Origin: CAZIQY01 sp964541605
Lineage (GTDB): Bacteria > Desulfobacterota > Syntrophia > Syntrophales > UBA2185
DNA: 15,627 nt
Assembly: GCA_964541605.1 (NCBI GenBank)
Contig: CAZIQY010000066.1
Location: 1-15,627 of the forward strand
Direction: 5' to 3'
Part shown: piece by piece, positions 1 to 6,610 of the stretch
Numbering within the stretch: the first letter of the stretch is position 1
How the letters are laid out: each line of letters begins with the position of its first letter
Made by a program: the position numbers and the translations under genes
The notes under the pieces: model-generated
What the model saw: only the letters and a program-made list of their open reading frames with translations
The model's database searches: none
Told to the model about the DNA's origin: nothing

Positions 1-23
1 CATTGTCGCTTGGCCGTGGATTA

Positions 24-206
24 TTAATGCACTATTGAATTAGAAATGGAATAAGCAAGTACTTGATAGAGGTATTTGTCGTCAAAGATTTCAAAATCAA
101 AGTGCTTGAACCGTTCGAATCTGCCGAGCACAGTCTCCCGCGAATAATTTGAATTTCTGATTATAGTTTCCAGAATCAAATCGAAAATCTCTTTGTGCTT
201 TCCCAT
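24..206 (-). CDS. Small hypothetical protein (60 aa), last gene of the ATPase/HKD operon
   Basis: A 60-aa reading frame on the minus strand with an ATG at 204-206 preceded by a good ribosome binding site (AGAGGA, five to six bases before the ATG). It begins 85 nt after the stop of the HKD-like gene and faces the same way, so it is probably the last visible gene of that operon. The protein is rich in aromatic and charged residues (Phe, Tyr, Arg, Glu), has no signal peptide or membrane segment, and ends in a mixed polar/hydrophobic tail. I do not recognise a family. Because it lies only 23 nt from the window edge, it could also be the N-terminal part of a longer gene broken by a frameshift or stop. 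The ribosome site supports translation; function unknown. Confidence 0.55.
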   Translation of the reverse strand: MGKHKEIFDLILETIIRNSNYSRETVLGRFERFKHFDFEIFDDKYLYQVLAYSISNSIVH

Positions 207-291
207 TTTAATCCTCTTATCCCAGTAATATTGGGGAACATATCTTGAACATGGCTCTTATCTTAATCGGGTCCATGCTTTGTATACGGCA

Positions 292-1236
292 TCACAATAT
301 TTTACAACCCAAAATGGTGAATTCAGCTTCTGCCAAATTAAAGGCGGGCTCACTTACGTAATCTTTCCATACTGTCTTGTATGTGTTCAGTCGTAATAGA
401 GATATTTTTTGCGTTTTGCCTTCCGATCCTTCGTCTAAACCTGTACTGAAATCTACTCCACCGATATCTGTAATAAGATACCGGTCATGCAATTGTTTTC
501 CGGCAGGTATTTCTTTCCACCGCTTAAAGCAAACTGACAACCCATCCGGTATACAGTCTGTTAGTCGTTCCGTGCATCGCTGCTTGAAAAGTTGAGACGA
601 AGGCGCATAGCTGAAATTTGCCGATGAGTGGAATTCTACTCGTAGCTGAGACGGTCCATATCGTTCGACGGGCAAAGCTTGCATAAATTTCAAAAATGGC
701 CGTTGCCACTTCCACCAATCGTCTTTTGCCATAAAATATGGATCAATAAATATGGCTGTATGGCAGTTCTGCAATAAAGGTCGGACCGCTTCGGCTATAT
801 CGGATGCTTTACGTGGTACATCAGGTAACTGCTCTTTGATATGCCACTTCAAGTTATTTGAAACACCGAGTATTTGGGAATTAAGTACGTTTGGGTGATT
901 CCGCGGATTCGATAAAGCCAAAATCGCATGAAATGGTGAGGCGTTATTTTCTCGCTCTGCGTTTTCCAGCCATGCGATATTGCCATCATAACCATCTGTC
1001 TTTCTTGAGATCCTTGCTTCTGAAAGCTTGGCAATCATTTCTAATATCCTCTTAACTTCCAGATCATCTTTGCCCGAGGCTGCCCGGAGTACTTGACGTC
1101 GCCAATTTTGAAACTTCGGGTACTCGGACATTATCCGTGGTTGGCCTATTCCGAATTTTTCATAAAAATAACGATAATTATGAGGTTCTCCGCAAGTGGC
1201 CACAAGTTCAGGTTCTACGGCAAATTCAAAGACCAT
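292..1236 (-). CDS. HKD/phospholipase-D-like protein, putative nuclease effector (314 aa)
   Basis: The open frame extends upstream to 1374, but the start at 1234-1236 is preferred: it follows the ATPase stop by one base (TAATATG) and has an AAAGGAG ribosome site inside the end of the ATPase gene, so the two proteins are probably translationally coupled. The C-terminal half carries a strand-like AIFIDPYF (residues 161-168) and then LHDRYLITD (249-257), which fits the HxKx4D motif of the phospholipase D superfamily with Arg in place of Lys (H250, R252, D257), followed by a Gly/Ser-rich GGVDFSTGLDEG. The N-terminal about 150 residues match nothing I know and may bind the ATPase or a target. Only one HKD-type motif is visible, so an active enzyme would need to dimerise, as single-motif PLD nucleases such as Nuc and BfiI do. 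Cytoplasmic, no signal peptide. The assignment to the PLD superfamily rests on this motif alone; nuclease activity is inference. Confidence 0.82.
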   Translation of the reverse strand: MVFEFAVEPELVATCGEPHNYRYFYEKFGIGQPRIMSEYPKFQNWRRQVLRAASGKDDLEVKRILEMIAKLSEARISRKTDGYDGNIAWLENAERENNASPFHAILALSNPRNHPNVLNSQILGVSNNLKWHIKEQLPDVPRKASDIAEAVRPLLQNCHTAIFIDPYFMAKDDWWKWQRPFLKFMQALPVERYGPSQLRVEFHSSANFSYAPSSQLFKQRCTERLTDCIPDGLSVCFKRWKEIPAGKQLHDRYLITDIGGVDFSTGLDEGSEGKTQKISLLRLNTYKTVWKDYVSEPAFNLAEAEFTILGCKIL

Positions 1237-1237
1237 A

Positions 1238-3073
1238 TTAAAATAACTCCTTTGCACGTTCCGTGAAAAAGCCATCGGGCCATTTATCGATGAAATCCCC
1301 ATCCTCTGAAATGCGCAATTCCATGAGCTCAGTTCCATGCTCTGTCGGCTTGGCATAAATAACGGCCACATCATCAGGCGTGAGGGGCGTATGCCCTTCG
1401 GCTAATTCACTATTGGTAGTTTCACGGATACGCCGCAGAAGGCGAAGAATCAGATGTTCACTGTGGGTTTCGATGATATATTGACATGGTTTCTTTTTCA
1501 CACCTTCAATAAAGAAATCGGCCAAATCTGTCTGTAGGCGCGGGTGAATGTGGATCTCCGGTTGCTCGATAAGCTTGAAGCTCCATTCAGTACGATCATA
1601 GTATTTCCCATTCCACTCATAGCGATCGGAAACCAGACCGTCCACGAGTATAGGCAGGATCTGGCTTATGCCGAAGCCGACATCCTTGATGCATGATTCA
1701 GCTCCTGTTTCAGTGTTTATGAGAACTATTTCGTAATAATCCCTGACTACAGGACGAACATTAATCTCGTAGCCTGCTTCCAGGCGCTTGAGCCATGTGT
1801 TGACCTTCTCCAGGATGTCCGGTCGGGCAATTAGGATGTCCGCCGTGTTTTCTCCTTTGCTGCCCACAGTTGCCGGTGCAGTTCCCGCGTAAGCATACAT
1901 GCGCTCGGGCATGGCCCGAAGAGGGCCGATATAGGTCGTCAAGGCCAGCATATTCTGAAAGCACCTGGAGGCGAAAAGAATTGCCGTGTAAGGAAGATAT
2001 AAACAATGTGCTTCATCATTCTCGCGCTCATCGGAAGCCCGCTTTTCTGTGAGCGCGCCAGCCTGTGATACCGCATGGGTGAACCTGTAATCCTCACCTG
2101 TCACCAACTTCTGGGGGAAACAATTCCCCAACTCGATAAGGCGATCAAAAGAATCGTAATTGTTAACTATTGCTTCTAACTGCATTTTAAAATAAGAGCC
2201 ATCAGACAAATCCTGTGTATTCTTATGCAAAGACTCCAAAAAGGTCAGGTAGCGCTCGCATTTTTTTATTTCCTCCTTGGCCTGGTTGCTCTCAAATGTC
2301 TCTTCTTTTGCCTTTTCTTTTTTTGCTTTGGCTTTTGCAAGACGTTCTCTTAAGCGGGTCATCTCCTCTGCCAGGTCCCTATCATAGGGTTCCTCTCCTT
2401 CTTCTTGTTGTTCTCGGTCAATTTTTGCCCACATATCCCAGTGTGCTTTTACGCACGGATGATCCAGATTCAACTCTGTACGACACAACATATTTGAGGT
2501 TTTAAGTGTTTCAAGCTCTTCTTTTACTTGTTTGTAGTGAGAATTCTCGATTTTTTCGGGGTCATTGTTTTCAACAAATTCTTTGAGGATACTTTCCCAC
2601 ATGACTATTTTACTTTGCATCTCCGGAATGTCATCCAGCAGGCGGTATGCTGTTACCACTTCTCCTCCGACCCGGTCGGAGATATCAATGGCCTTGACAC
2701 GGATGTTGCGTTGCTTGTCCAAGGCAAAGCGCATATCAAGGGCAATTGTGTGTGTAGGGCTCCATATCCACGACAAGTCATCGGTAGACAGTTTAAATGC
2801 ATCCATAGCGATACTGAACCCAAACTCTTTCTGTTCGTTGTGGCCGTTGATAAATTCTCGGTAGGTGCCCGCATCGAGCAACTGTCCCCTGGGAATCAAC
2901 GCGCCTTGCTTGCTCCCTCCCTCATCAAGTGTTTGTTTGAACAACAGCAGCGCCTGCAGAAGAGAGCTTTTACCGGAGCTATTTGGACCATAAATAAGAG
3001 TGATCGGCTTTAATGGGATGCGCTGCATCTTGCCGAAGGATTTGAAATTTTCGATGCCGATTTCTGTAAACAT
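1238..3073 (-). CDS. AAA15/OLD-like SMC-ABC ATPase with C-terminal DUF3696
   Basis: A 611-aa ATPase of the RecF/SMC/OLD group. It has a Walker A GPNSSGKSS near the N-terminus (29-37), the conserved YIGPLRAMPER segment (381-391), an ABC-signature-like DVGFGISQILPI (464-475), Walker B LIEQPEIHIHP (501-511) and a switch ETHSEH (535-540). The last about 45 residues (VAVIYAK... to DKWPDGFF and the end) are the DUF3696 tail typical of COG4938 ATPases. A charged Lys/Glu-rich segment at about 175-285 is predicted to form a coiled coil and makes the protein longer than the simplest family members. No TOPRIM nuclease domain is present, unlike OLD or GajA, so any nuclease would be supplied by the next gene. 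The start has GGAG six to seven bases before the ATG, 14 nt after the RHH gene. DUF3696 ATPases are frequent in defence islands; that role here is inferred from context. Confidence 0.96.
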   Translation of the reverse strand: MFTEIGIENFKSFGKMQRIPLKPITLIYGPNSSGKSSLLQALLLFKQTLDEGGSKQGALIPRGQLLDAGTYREFINGHNEQKEFGFSIAMDAFKLSTDDLSWIWSPTHTIALDMRFALDKQRNIRVKAIDISDRVGGEVVTAYRLLDDIPEMQSKIVMWESILKEFVENNDPEKIENSHYKQVKEELETLKTSNMLCRTELNLDHPCVKAHWDMWAKIDREQQEEGEEPYDRDLAEEMTRLRERLAKAKAKKEKAKEETFESNQAKEEIKKCERYLTFLESLHKNTQDLSDGSYFKMQLEAIVNNYDSFDRLIELGNCFPQKLVTGEDYRFTHAVSQAGALTEKRASDERENDEAHCLYLPYTAILFASRCFQNMLALTTYIGPLRAMPERMYAYAGTAPATVGSKGENTADILIARPDILEKVNTWLKRLEAGYEINVRPVVRDYYEIVLINTETGAESCIKDVGFGISQILPILVDGLVSDRYEWNGKYYDRTEWSFKLIEQPEIHIHPRLQTDLADFFIEGVKKKPCQYIIETHSEHLILRLLRRIRETTNSELAEGHTPLTPDDVAVIYAKPTEHGTELMELRISEDGDFIDKWPDGFFTERAKELF

Positions 3074-3087
3074 GATGGTTCTCCTGC

Positions 3088-3249
3088 TTATTGGCCTTTT
3101 TTTACTTCAGTGGCTTCATCCTCTTCAACTTTCTTTGATAAAGCCATTCTTACATAGGTTGACATGTCACAGTTAAACCTCTCGGCCTGCTTCTGAATTC
3201 TTTCCTTAAATGCGTGGTTTGCTCTGATCATCATTATTGAATTCTTCAT
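3088..3249 (-). CDS. Small ribbon-helix-helix (CopG/Arc-like) protein, putative operon regulator
   Basis: A 53-aa protein beginning MKNSIMMIRANHAFKERIQ, which fits an RHH fold: a short strand (SIMMIRAN), helix A (HAFKERIQKQAERF), a turn (NCDM) and helix B (STYVRMALSKKV), then an acidic/basic tail. The ATG at 3247-3249 has an AAAGGAA ribosome site. The same frame stays open upstream, and an ATG at 3340-3342 also has a ribosome-site-like AGGAA, giving an 84-aa alternative. I prefer the short form because RHH proteins normally start at the DNA-contacting strand. It ends 14 nt before the ATPase gene and is therefore the first gene of that operon. By analogy with other RHH proteins it is likely to bind DNA as a dimer and control its own operon; an antitoxin-like role towards the downstream proteins is possible but not shown. 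Confidence 0.75.
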   Translation of the reverse strand: MKNSIMMIRANHAFKERIQKQAERFNCDMSTYVRMALSKKVEEDEATEVKKGQ

Positions 3250-3685
3250 GATTGTTTCCTTTGCGGGTAATTTGATATGATGGCTTTGCAACCTGTGAGA
3301 CAAAGCATTAAAATGAGCAACATTCCCGTAATAATCTTCCATTGCATTTCCTGCCTCCCTTGATGTGTATTTACTCAAAGGGCAGAGCAGGTTCTATGCC
3401 ACTTACAAACATTCCACTTATTGCATTGATATTATTGAATTATTTATTTTGTATAATTTTTATGGAAATCGAAAACGTAATATATATTACTATAATAGTT
3501 TTAAATGTTACTTAATAAAACTTCCAGACATATTTTTTATAACCTTCACGCAAGCCACTTCCACATTATAGCGATTACCTGAGAGTGAGGCCAACGAATT
3601 TCTTGTTTTAATAGGGTTTTAATTAATAAGGACAGCGATTATTTTTTCTCTCACTGTACAGGGCGATATTAAGCTTTACAAATCT
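3250..3685. other. AT-rich intergenic region upstream of the ATPase operon
   Basis: About 436 bp between the RHH gene and higA, clearly richer in A+T than the flanking genes. It holds the upstream region of the RHH-ATPase operon (candidate minus-strand -10 TATACA at 3450-3455, no convincing -35) and a perfect 14-bp palindrome at 3477-3490. I see no credible protein in it beyond a possible N-terminal extension of the RHH gene (to 3342), no tRNA, and no hairpin with a T-run that would terminate higBA transcription entering from the right. Confidence 0.6.
3477..3490. promoter_or_regulatory. Perfect 14-bp palindrome, candidate operator of the ATPase operon
   Basis: GTAATATATATTAC is its own reverse complement. 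It lies about 230 bp before the preferred RHH start and about 22 bp upstream of a minus-strand TATACA box. A twofold-symmetric site upstream of a gene for a dimeric RHH protein suggests autoregulation. The sequence is AT-rich, so chance symmetry is a real alternative. Confidence 0.35.
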
Positions 3686-3988
3686 CTACGCTACCCTCAC
3701 CCTTACACGCGGTTCCACGTTGGGCCAAGTGGTCCGTCTTGCGATCCGCATGTCGTAATCGACCTGCAGATTCAGCCAGATTTCAGGCGAGACTCCAAAG
3801 TATTTTCCAAGGCGAAGGGCTGTGTCGGCAGTAATCGAGCGTTTGCCGTTGATGATCTCACTGATCCTCCCCGGCGGCACGTCAATATCACGGGCCAGTT
3901 GATTGGCGCTCAGCCCCAGTGGTTTCATGAACTCTTCTGAAAGGATTTCTCCCGGCGGAATGGGATCTAATAATGCTAAATCTTTCAT
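3686..3988 (-). CDS. higA: HigA family antitoxin (XRE-type helix-turn-helix)
   Basis: A 100-aa protein with the hallmark HigA N-terminus (DPIPPGEILSEEFMKPLGLS), a helix-turn-helix at about residues 25-60 (SANQLARDIDVPPGRISEIING) and the family segment TADTALRLGKYFGVSPEIWLNLQ. HigA binds and blocks the HigB mRNA interferase and represses the higBA promoter. The ATG at 3986-3988 has a strong AGGAGA ribosome site located just after the higB stop, 11 nt downstream, so the pair is co-transcribed in the usual toxin-first order of HigBA modules. The length is typical and nothing looks broken. The C-terminus ends in an Arg/Val-rich tail. Confidence 0.97.
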   Translation of the reverse strand: MKDLALLDPIPPGEILSEEFMKPLGLSANQLARDIDVPPGRISEIINGKRSITADTALRLGKYFGVSPEIWLNLQVDYDMRIARRTTWPNVEPRVRVRVA

Positions 3989-3999
3989 AATATTTTCTC

Positions 4000-4278
4000 C
4001 TAATGATAATCTACAATTTCAACGTCGTAGGCGTTACCGGCCTTCCATTTAAAACAAACGCGCCACTGATCATTAATACGAATGCTGTATTGACCATGCC
4101 GGTCGCCTTTAAGGGACTCCAGTTGGTTGCCCGGTGGTTGCCTGAGGTCGTGGAGATTACGGGCGCGGTGCAGGTAGACAAGCTTCCGTCTGGCCTGACG
4201 TTCGATTGCCTGAAAACGAAGAGCTAATCGATCATCAAACAACGCGGCCGTGTCTTTACAACGAAACGTCTTTATCAT
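4000..4278 (-). CDS. higB: HigB toxin, RelE/ParE-superfamily mRNA interferase
   Basis: A 92-aa protein starting MIKTFRCKDTAALFD, the usual opening of HigB, with the conserved central NLHDLRQPPGNQLESLKGDR and a C-terminal core YSIRINDQWRVCFKWKAGNAYDVEIVDYH. The Arg residues and the WRVCFKW strand match the RelE-like fold of ribosome-dependent mRNA endonucleases. No ribosome site precedes the ATG (the preceding bases are CCCGCC), and a strong promoter -10 box ends six bases upstream, so the mRNA is predicted to begin at the start codon. Intact; the antitoxin follows 11 nt downstream. Confidence 0.96.
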   Translation of the reverse strand: MIKTFRCKDTAALFDDRLALRFQAIERQARRKLVYLHRARNLHDLRQPPGNQLESLKGDRHGQYSIRINDQWRVCFKWKAGNAYDVEIVDYH

Positions 4279-4284
4279 GGCGGG

Positions 4285-4313
4285 ATTATATTACGCGTTG
4301 CGTAACATGTAAA
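4285..4313 (-). promoter_or_regulatory. Sigma-70-type promoter of higBA
   Basis: On the minus strand TTTACA (4308-4313) and a consensus TATAAT (4285-4290) are separated by exactly 17 bp. Start of transcription six to eight bases beyond the -10 box falls at or within a base or two of the A of the higB ATG (4278), which implies a leaderless or near-leaderless transcript. Confidence 0.8.
4291..4305. promoter_or_regulatory. Candidate HigA operator (inverted repeat in the promoter spacer)
   Basis: TTACGC-GTT-GCGTAA: perfect 6-bp arms around a 3-bp centre, lying entirely in the 17-bp spacer between the -35 and -10 boxes of the higBA promoter. Antitoxin binding here would block RNA polymerase directly, the standard autoregulation of HigBA modules. 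The site is seen in the sequence; binding is inferred. Confidence 0.7.
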
Positions 4314-4354
4314 GCATATTTTCTTTCACGGTATTAGCGTCGGGAAGTCAGATT

Positions 4355-5908
4355 TTACAGCCCGAATTTTTCCTTCGCCCGCTTGCGGAAGGTGTGCGGC
4401 TTGATGTTGAGGAGGCGGGCGGCAGCTTCCCGATTGCCTCCCTTCACGCGGATGGCCTCTTCGTAGCAGTTCTTTTCCAGATCGTACAGGTGGGTGTCGA
4501 GATCGAGACCGCCGGCTGGGAGAGGCAATTTTGAAAACACCGACAGGGACATGTCTTCGGACGACAGAGAAGGAGCGGTTAATGCCGGGGGCAGGTCTGC
4601 CTCTTTAATGGCTGATCCCTTTGATAAAACGAATGCCCGCTCGATAGCGTTTTCCAGTTCACGAATATTGCCCAGCCAGGTGTGATCGATGATTCGCTTC
4701 ATCGCATCCCGGGCGATCTGCTTCTTTTGAAGATAACGTTCATTATGATTGCTCAGGAAATACTCCACGAGGAGAGGGATGTCTTCCTTTCTGTTTCGTA
4801 AGGGTGGCGTCTGAATATCGACGACCTTGAGACGGTAGTACAGGTCTTCCCGGAATTTGCCTTCCGTGATGCGCCCGGGCAGATCGCGGTTGGTGGCGGC
4901 GATAACCCGCACATCCGTCTTGACGGGCTTTACACCGCCGACTCGCGTAATCTCATGATCCTGGAGAACCCGCAGGATCTTGGCTTGTGCCGGCAACGGC
5001 ATATCGCCGATCTCATCAAGGAAGATGGTTCCCTTGTCGGCCAGTTCAAATTTGCCTTTCTTTTGCTGAAGCGCTCCGGTAAAGCCGCCCTTTTCATGGC
5101 CGAAAAGTTCGCTTTCCACGAGAGTTTCAGGAATGGCGGCACAGTTGACCACAATGAATGGTTCGGTCTTTCTTGCGCTGTTGAAATGAATCGCACGCGC
5201 CACCAGTTCCTTGCCTGTACCGGTTTCCCCCTGGATCATGACAGCCGAGTCATACCGGGAAGCGGCCTTGACGGCATCGACAACATTTGCCAGGGCAGGG
5301 CTTTTGCCGATCATCCGAAGACCGGAGAATTCGCGGATCAGATCATCCCGCTCCGCTTCGAGTTGCTCTTTTCTAAAAAAAGTTGCGGCATAATCGGGAT
5401 GCTCACAGGAAGGCGATGAAATCAGCGGAAACTTGTCGAGTGGCAGACGGATCTCGGAAACGGCTTTTTGATGGGGCCGCAGAAACCGGGGCGGTGTGAT
5501 TTTTAGAAGCGTCGCCGGGACAAGCCCCGACCGGGCAAGTAGAAACCAGACGGTCTGCATCTGCGGCGTTCCGGAGGCCGTGGCAATCCAGTAGGAAGGT
5601 TGTTTCTGATTGTGCTGTGCCATGATGTCCTGACAGAGTTTGTTCATGTGAAAAAACAGGGTTTCATAGTCTGTCGGATCGGGAATGTCGATGTTCAGGA
5701 TATGGGTCTCGATATCGCTTGCACGGGCGGCAATCTCGTCCTTCAGGCTGCGGGCGTTGGATAGAGTGTTTGGTGTGGTGAAAATATAGATCCACGGGAA
5801 AAACCGTTCCTTGAGAAGTGTCAGAACAGGGCCGTCGGAGGAAACTCCACGGATGGTTTCAGGGTTGAATGGATCGCGGTTGCCGGCAAAGGTGAGCAGT
5901 ATGTCCAT
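4355..5908 (-). CDS. Sigma-54-dependent activator with RtcR/CARF-like N-terminal sensor domain
   Basis: A 517-aa bacterial enhancer-binding protein. Residues 1 to about 165 resemble the RtcR sensor region (CARF-type Rossmann fold): an N-terminal strand ILLTFAGNRDPFN, a central IPDPTDYETLFFHMNKL, and IATASGTPQMQTVWFLLA followed by LLKITPPR (108-141). The AAA+ domain has Walker A GETGTGKE (227-234), a sigma-54 contact loop reading GGFTGA instead of GAFTGA (274-279), Walker B GTIFLDEIGDM (293-303), arginine-finger region FREDLYYRL (352-360) and sensor II WLGNIRELEN (411-420). A Fis-type helix-turn-helix closes the protein (about 478-512). It is not RtcR itself: no rtcA or rtcB lies beside it. 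CARF domains bind cyclic oligonucleotides, and RtcR responds to RNA 2',3'-cyclic-phosphate ends, so a similar ligand is plausible here. The ATG has GAGGA before it, 14 nt after the PIN gene, so it is probably in the RHH-PIN operon. Its target promoter is not evident in this window. Confidence 0.95.
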   Translation of the reverse strand: MDILLTFAGNRDPFNPETIRGVSSDGPVLTLLKERFFPWIYIFTTPNTLSNARSLKDEIAARASDIETHILNIDIPDPTDYETLFFHMNKLCQDIMAQHNQKQPSYWIATASGTPQMQTVWFLLARSGLVPATLLKITPPRFLRPHQKAVSEIRLPLDKFPLISSPSCEHPDYAATFFRKEQLEAERDDLIREFSGLRMIGKSPALANVVDAVKAASRYDSAVMIQGETGTGKELVARAIHFNSARKTEPFIVVNCAAIPETLVESELFGHEKGGFTGALQQKKGKFELADKGTIFLDEIGDMPLPAQAKILRVLQDHEITRVGGVKPVKTDVRVIAATNRDLPGRITEGKFREDLYYRLKVVDIQTPPLRNRKEDIPLLVEYFLSNHNERYLQKKQIARDAMKRIIDHTWLGNIRELENAIERAFVLSKGSAIKEADLPPALTAPSLSSEDMSLSVFSKLPLPAGGLDLDTHLYDLEKNCYEEAIRVKGGNREAAARLLNIKPHTFRKRAKEKFGL

Positions 5909-5922
5909 AGCGATTCCTCAGA

Positions 5923-6330
5923 TTACGGTTTAGCGCCTCTGATCTCAAGAAATTCCCTGGGTGTGACAATGTTTATTGCCTGATGCTTACGCACATCGAT
6001 TAGCGCCTTGTCACCGGAGACGACATATTGGGCCTTCAGGGCCAGGGCGCAGGCGATGAATTTGTCGTCGTCCGGGTCAGCGACGACATGAACTTCCGGC
6101 GTTCTGGTCGTAAAGACAATGTGGTAGCCGGTGGCGAAAAGTTTAAGCAATTCCTCCATTTCCTGCGTATTGTCGAGTCCCAGGCGACGGAGGACTTCGA
6201 TGTATTCATCAAAGATTTCCTGCGAAAGGCAGAGTGTCAGGCGGCCATCTTTCCATAAATCGATGATTGCTCTCGGATTGCCGCCGAAGAAGGAGGAGAT
6301 GAAAACATTGGTGTCCAGGACGATTCTCAT
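5923..6330 (-). CDS. PIN-domain toxin (putative ribonuclease, COG1569/VapC-like)
   Basis: A 135-aa PIN-domain protein. It opens MRIVLDTNVFISSFFGG with the first catalytic Asp (D6) and carries the other acidic positions expected for Mg-dependent RNA cleavage: Glu/Asp around 41-42 (FDEYIEVL), the DPDDDKFIACALA segment (85-97) and SGDKALI (105-111). Members of this family are usually toxin halves of type II toxin-antitoxin pairs. The ATG overlaps the last codon of the antitoxin gene (ATGA, 6327-6330), typical of translational coupling. The downstream sigma-54 activator begins 14 nt after the stop. All key acidic residues appear present, so it is probably active. Confidence 0.95.
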   Translation of the reverse strand: MRIVLDTNVFISSFFGGNPRAIIDLWKDGRLTLCLSQEIFDEYIEVLRRLGLDNTQEMEELLKLFATGYHIVFTTRTPEVHVVADPDDDKFIACALALKAQYVVSGDKALIDVRKHQAINIVTPREFLEIRGAKP

Positions 6331-6575
6331 GTCTTGCTTCTTCTGACTTCCTCAATGGTCTCAGAAATCCGGTCGGCTGTGACACCCTGCGAGACCAGCC
6401 GTGTCCCGATTTTTTCCCAGAGACCGTCGACATAGGCGGCGATATCGCGGCTGGATATATATTCCTCCAGCAGTTCCCGGACGACGTCGCTGGTCGTTTT
6501 CCCCTCCGCCCGCGCAAAGCGGTTTACTTTATCTTTAAGTACAGGATCGATCCGGATGATCATCTGGGTGGACAT
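6327..6575 (-). CDS. RHH antitoxin of the PIN toxin
   Basis: An 82-aa protein starting at the ATG at 6573-6575, which has an AAGGAG ribosome site seven bases upstream; the frame stays open to 6626 but those codons cross the promoter. Residues 4-43 form a clear ribbon-helix-helix: strand QMIIRIDPVL, helix KDKVNRFARAEG, helix TTSDVVRELLEEYI. The C-terminal half (YVDGLWEKIGTRLVSQG to RRSKT) would be the toxin-binding tail. It overlaps the PIN gene by 4 nt. As the RHH half of the pair it should neutralise the PIN protein and repress the operon, which also contains the sigma-54 activator. Confidence 0.88.
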   Translation of the reverse strand: MSTQMIIRIDPVLKDKVNRFARAEGKTTSDVVRELLEEYISSRDIAAYVDGLWEKIGTRLVSQGVTADRISETIEEVRRSKT

Positions 6576-6610
6576 GGCGCATCTCCTTTTGTGAAACCGT
6601 ATTAATCGCT

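Noticed and set aside
1237..1374. 46-codon N-terminal extension of the HKD-like protein
   Set aside because: It overlaps the conserved DUF3696 end of the ATPase in another frame; the ATG at 1236 has a ribosome site and sits one base after the ATPase stop.
2528..3013. 161-aa plus-strand open frame
   Set aside because: Lies wholly within the ATPase gene opposite its Walker A region, has no family signal and no clear ribosome site; a shadow frame.
3654..3661. CTGTACAG palindrome after higA as a terminator
   Set aside because: Only 4-bp arms and no T-run on the minus strand; also too short for a confident operator.
4955..5419. 154-aa plus-strand open frame
   Set aside because: Antisense to the AAA+ domain of the sigma-54 activator, whose motifs are unmistakable on the other strand.
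4355..5908. CRISPR array or type III cas genes suggested by the CARF-like domain
   Set aside because: No direct-repeat array and no cas gene is visible anywhere in the window.
4355..5908. Calling the sigma-54 activator RtcR
   Set aside because: The N-terminal domain is related, but the rest of the protein has a standard NtrC-like core and Fis-type HTH, and no RNA ligase (rtcB) or cyclase (rtcA) gene is beside it.
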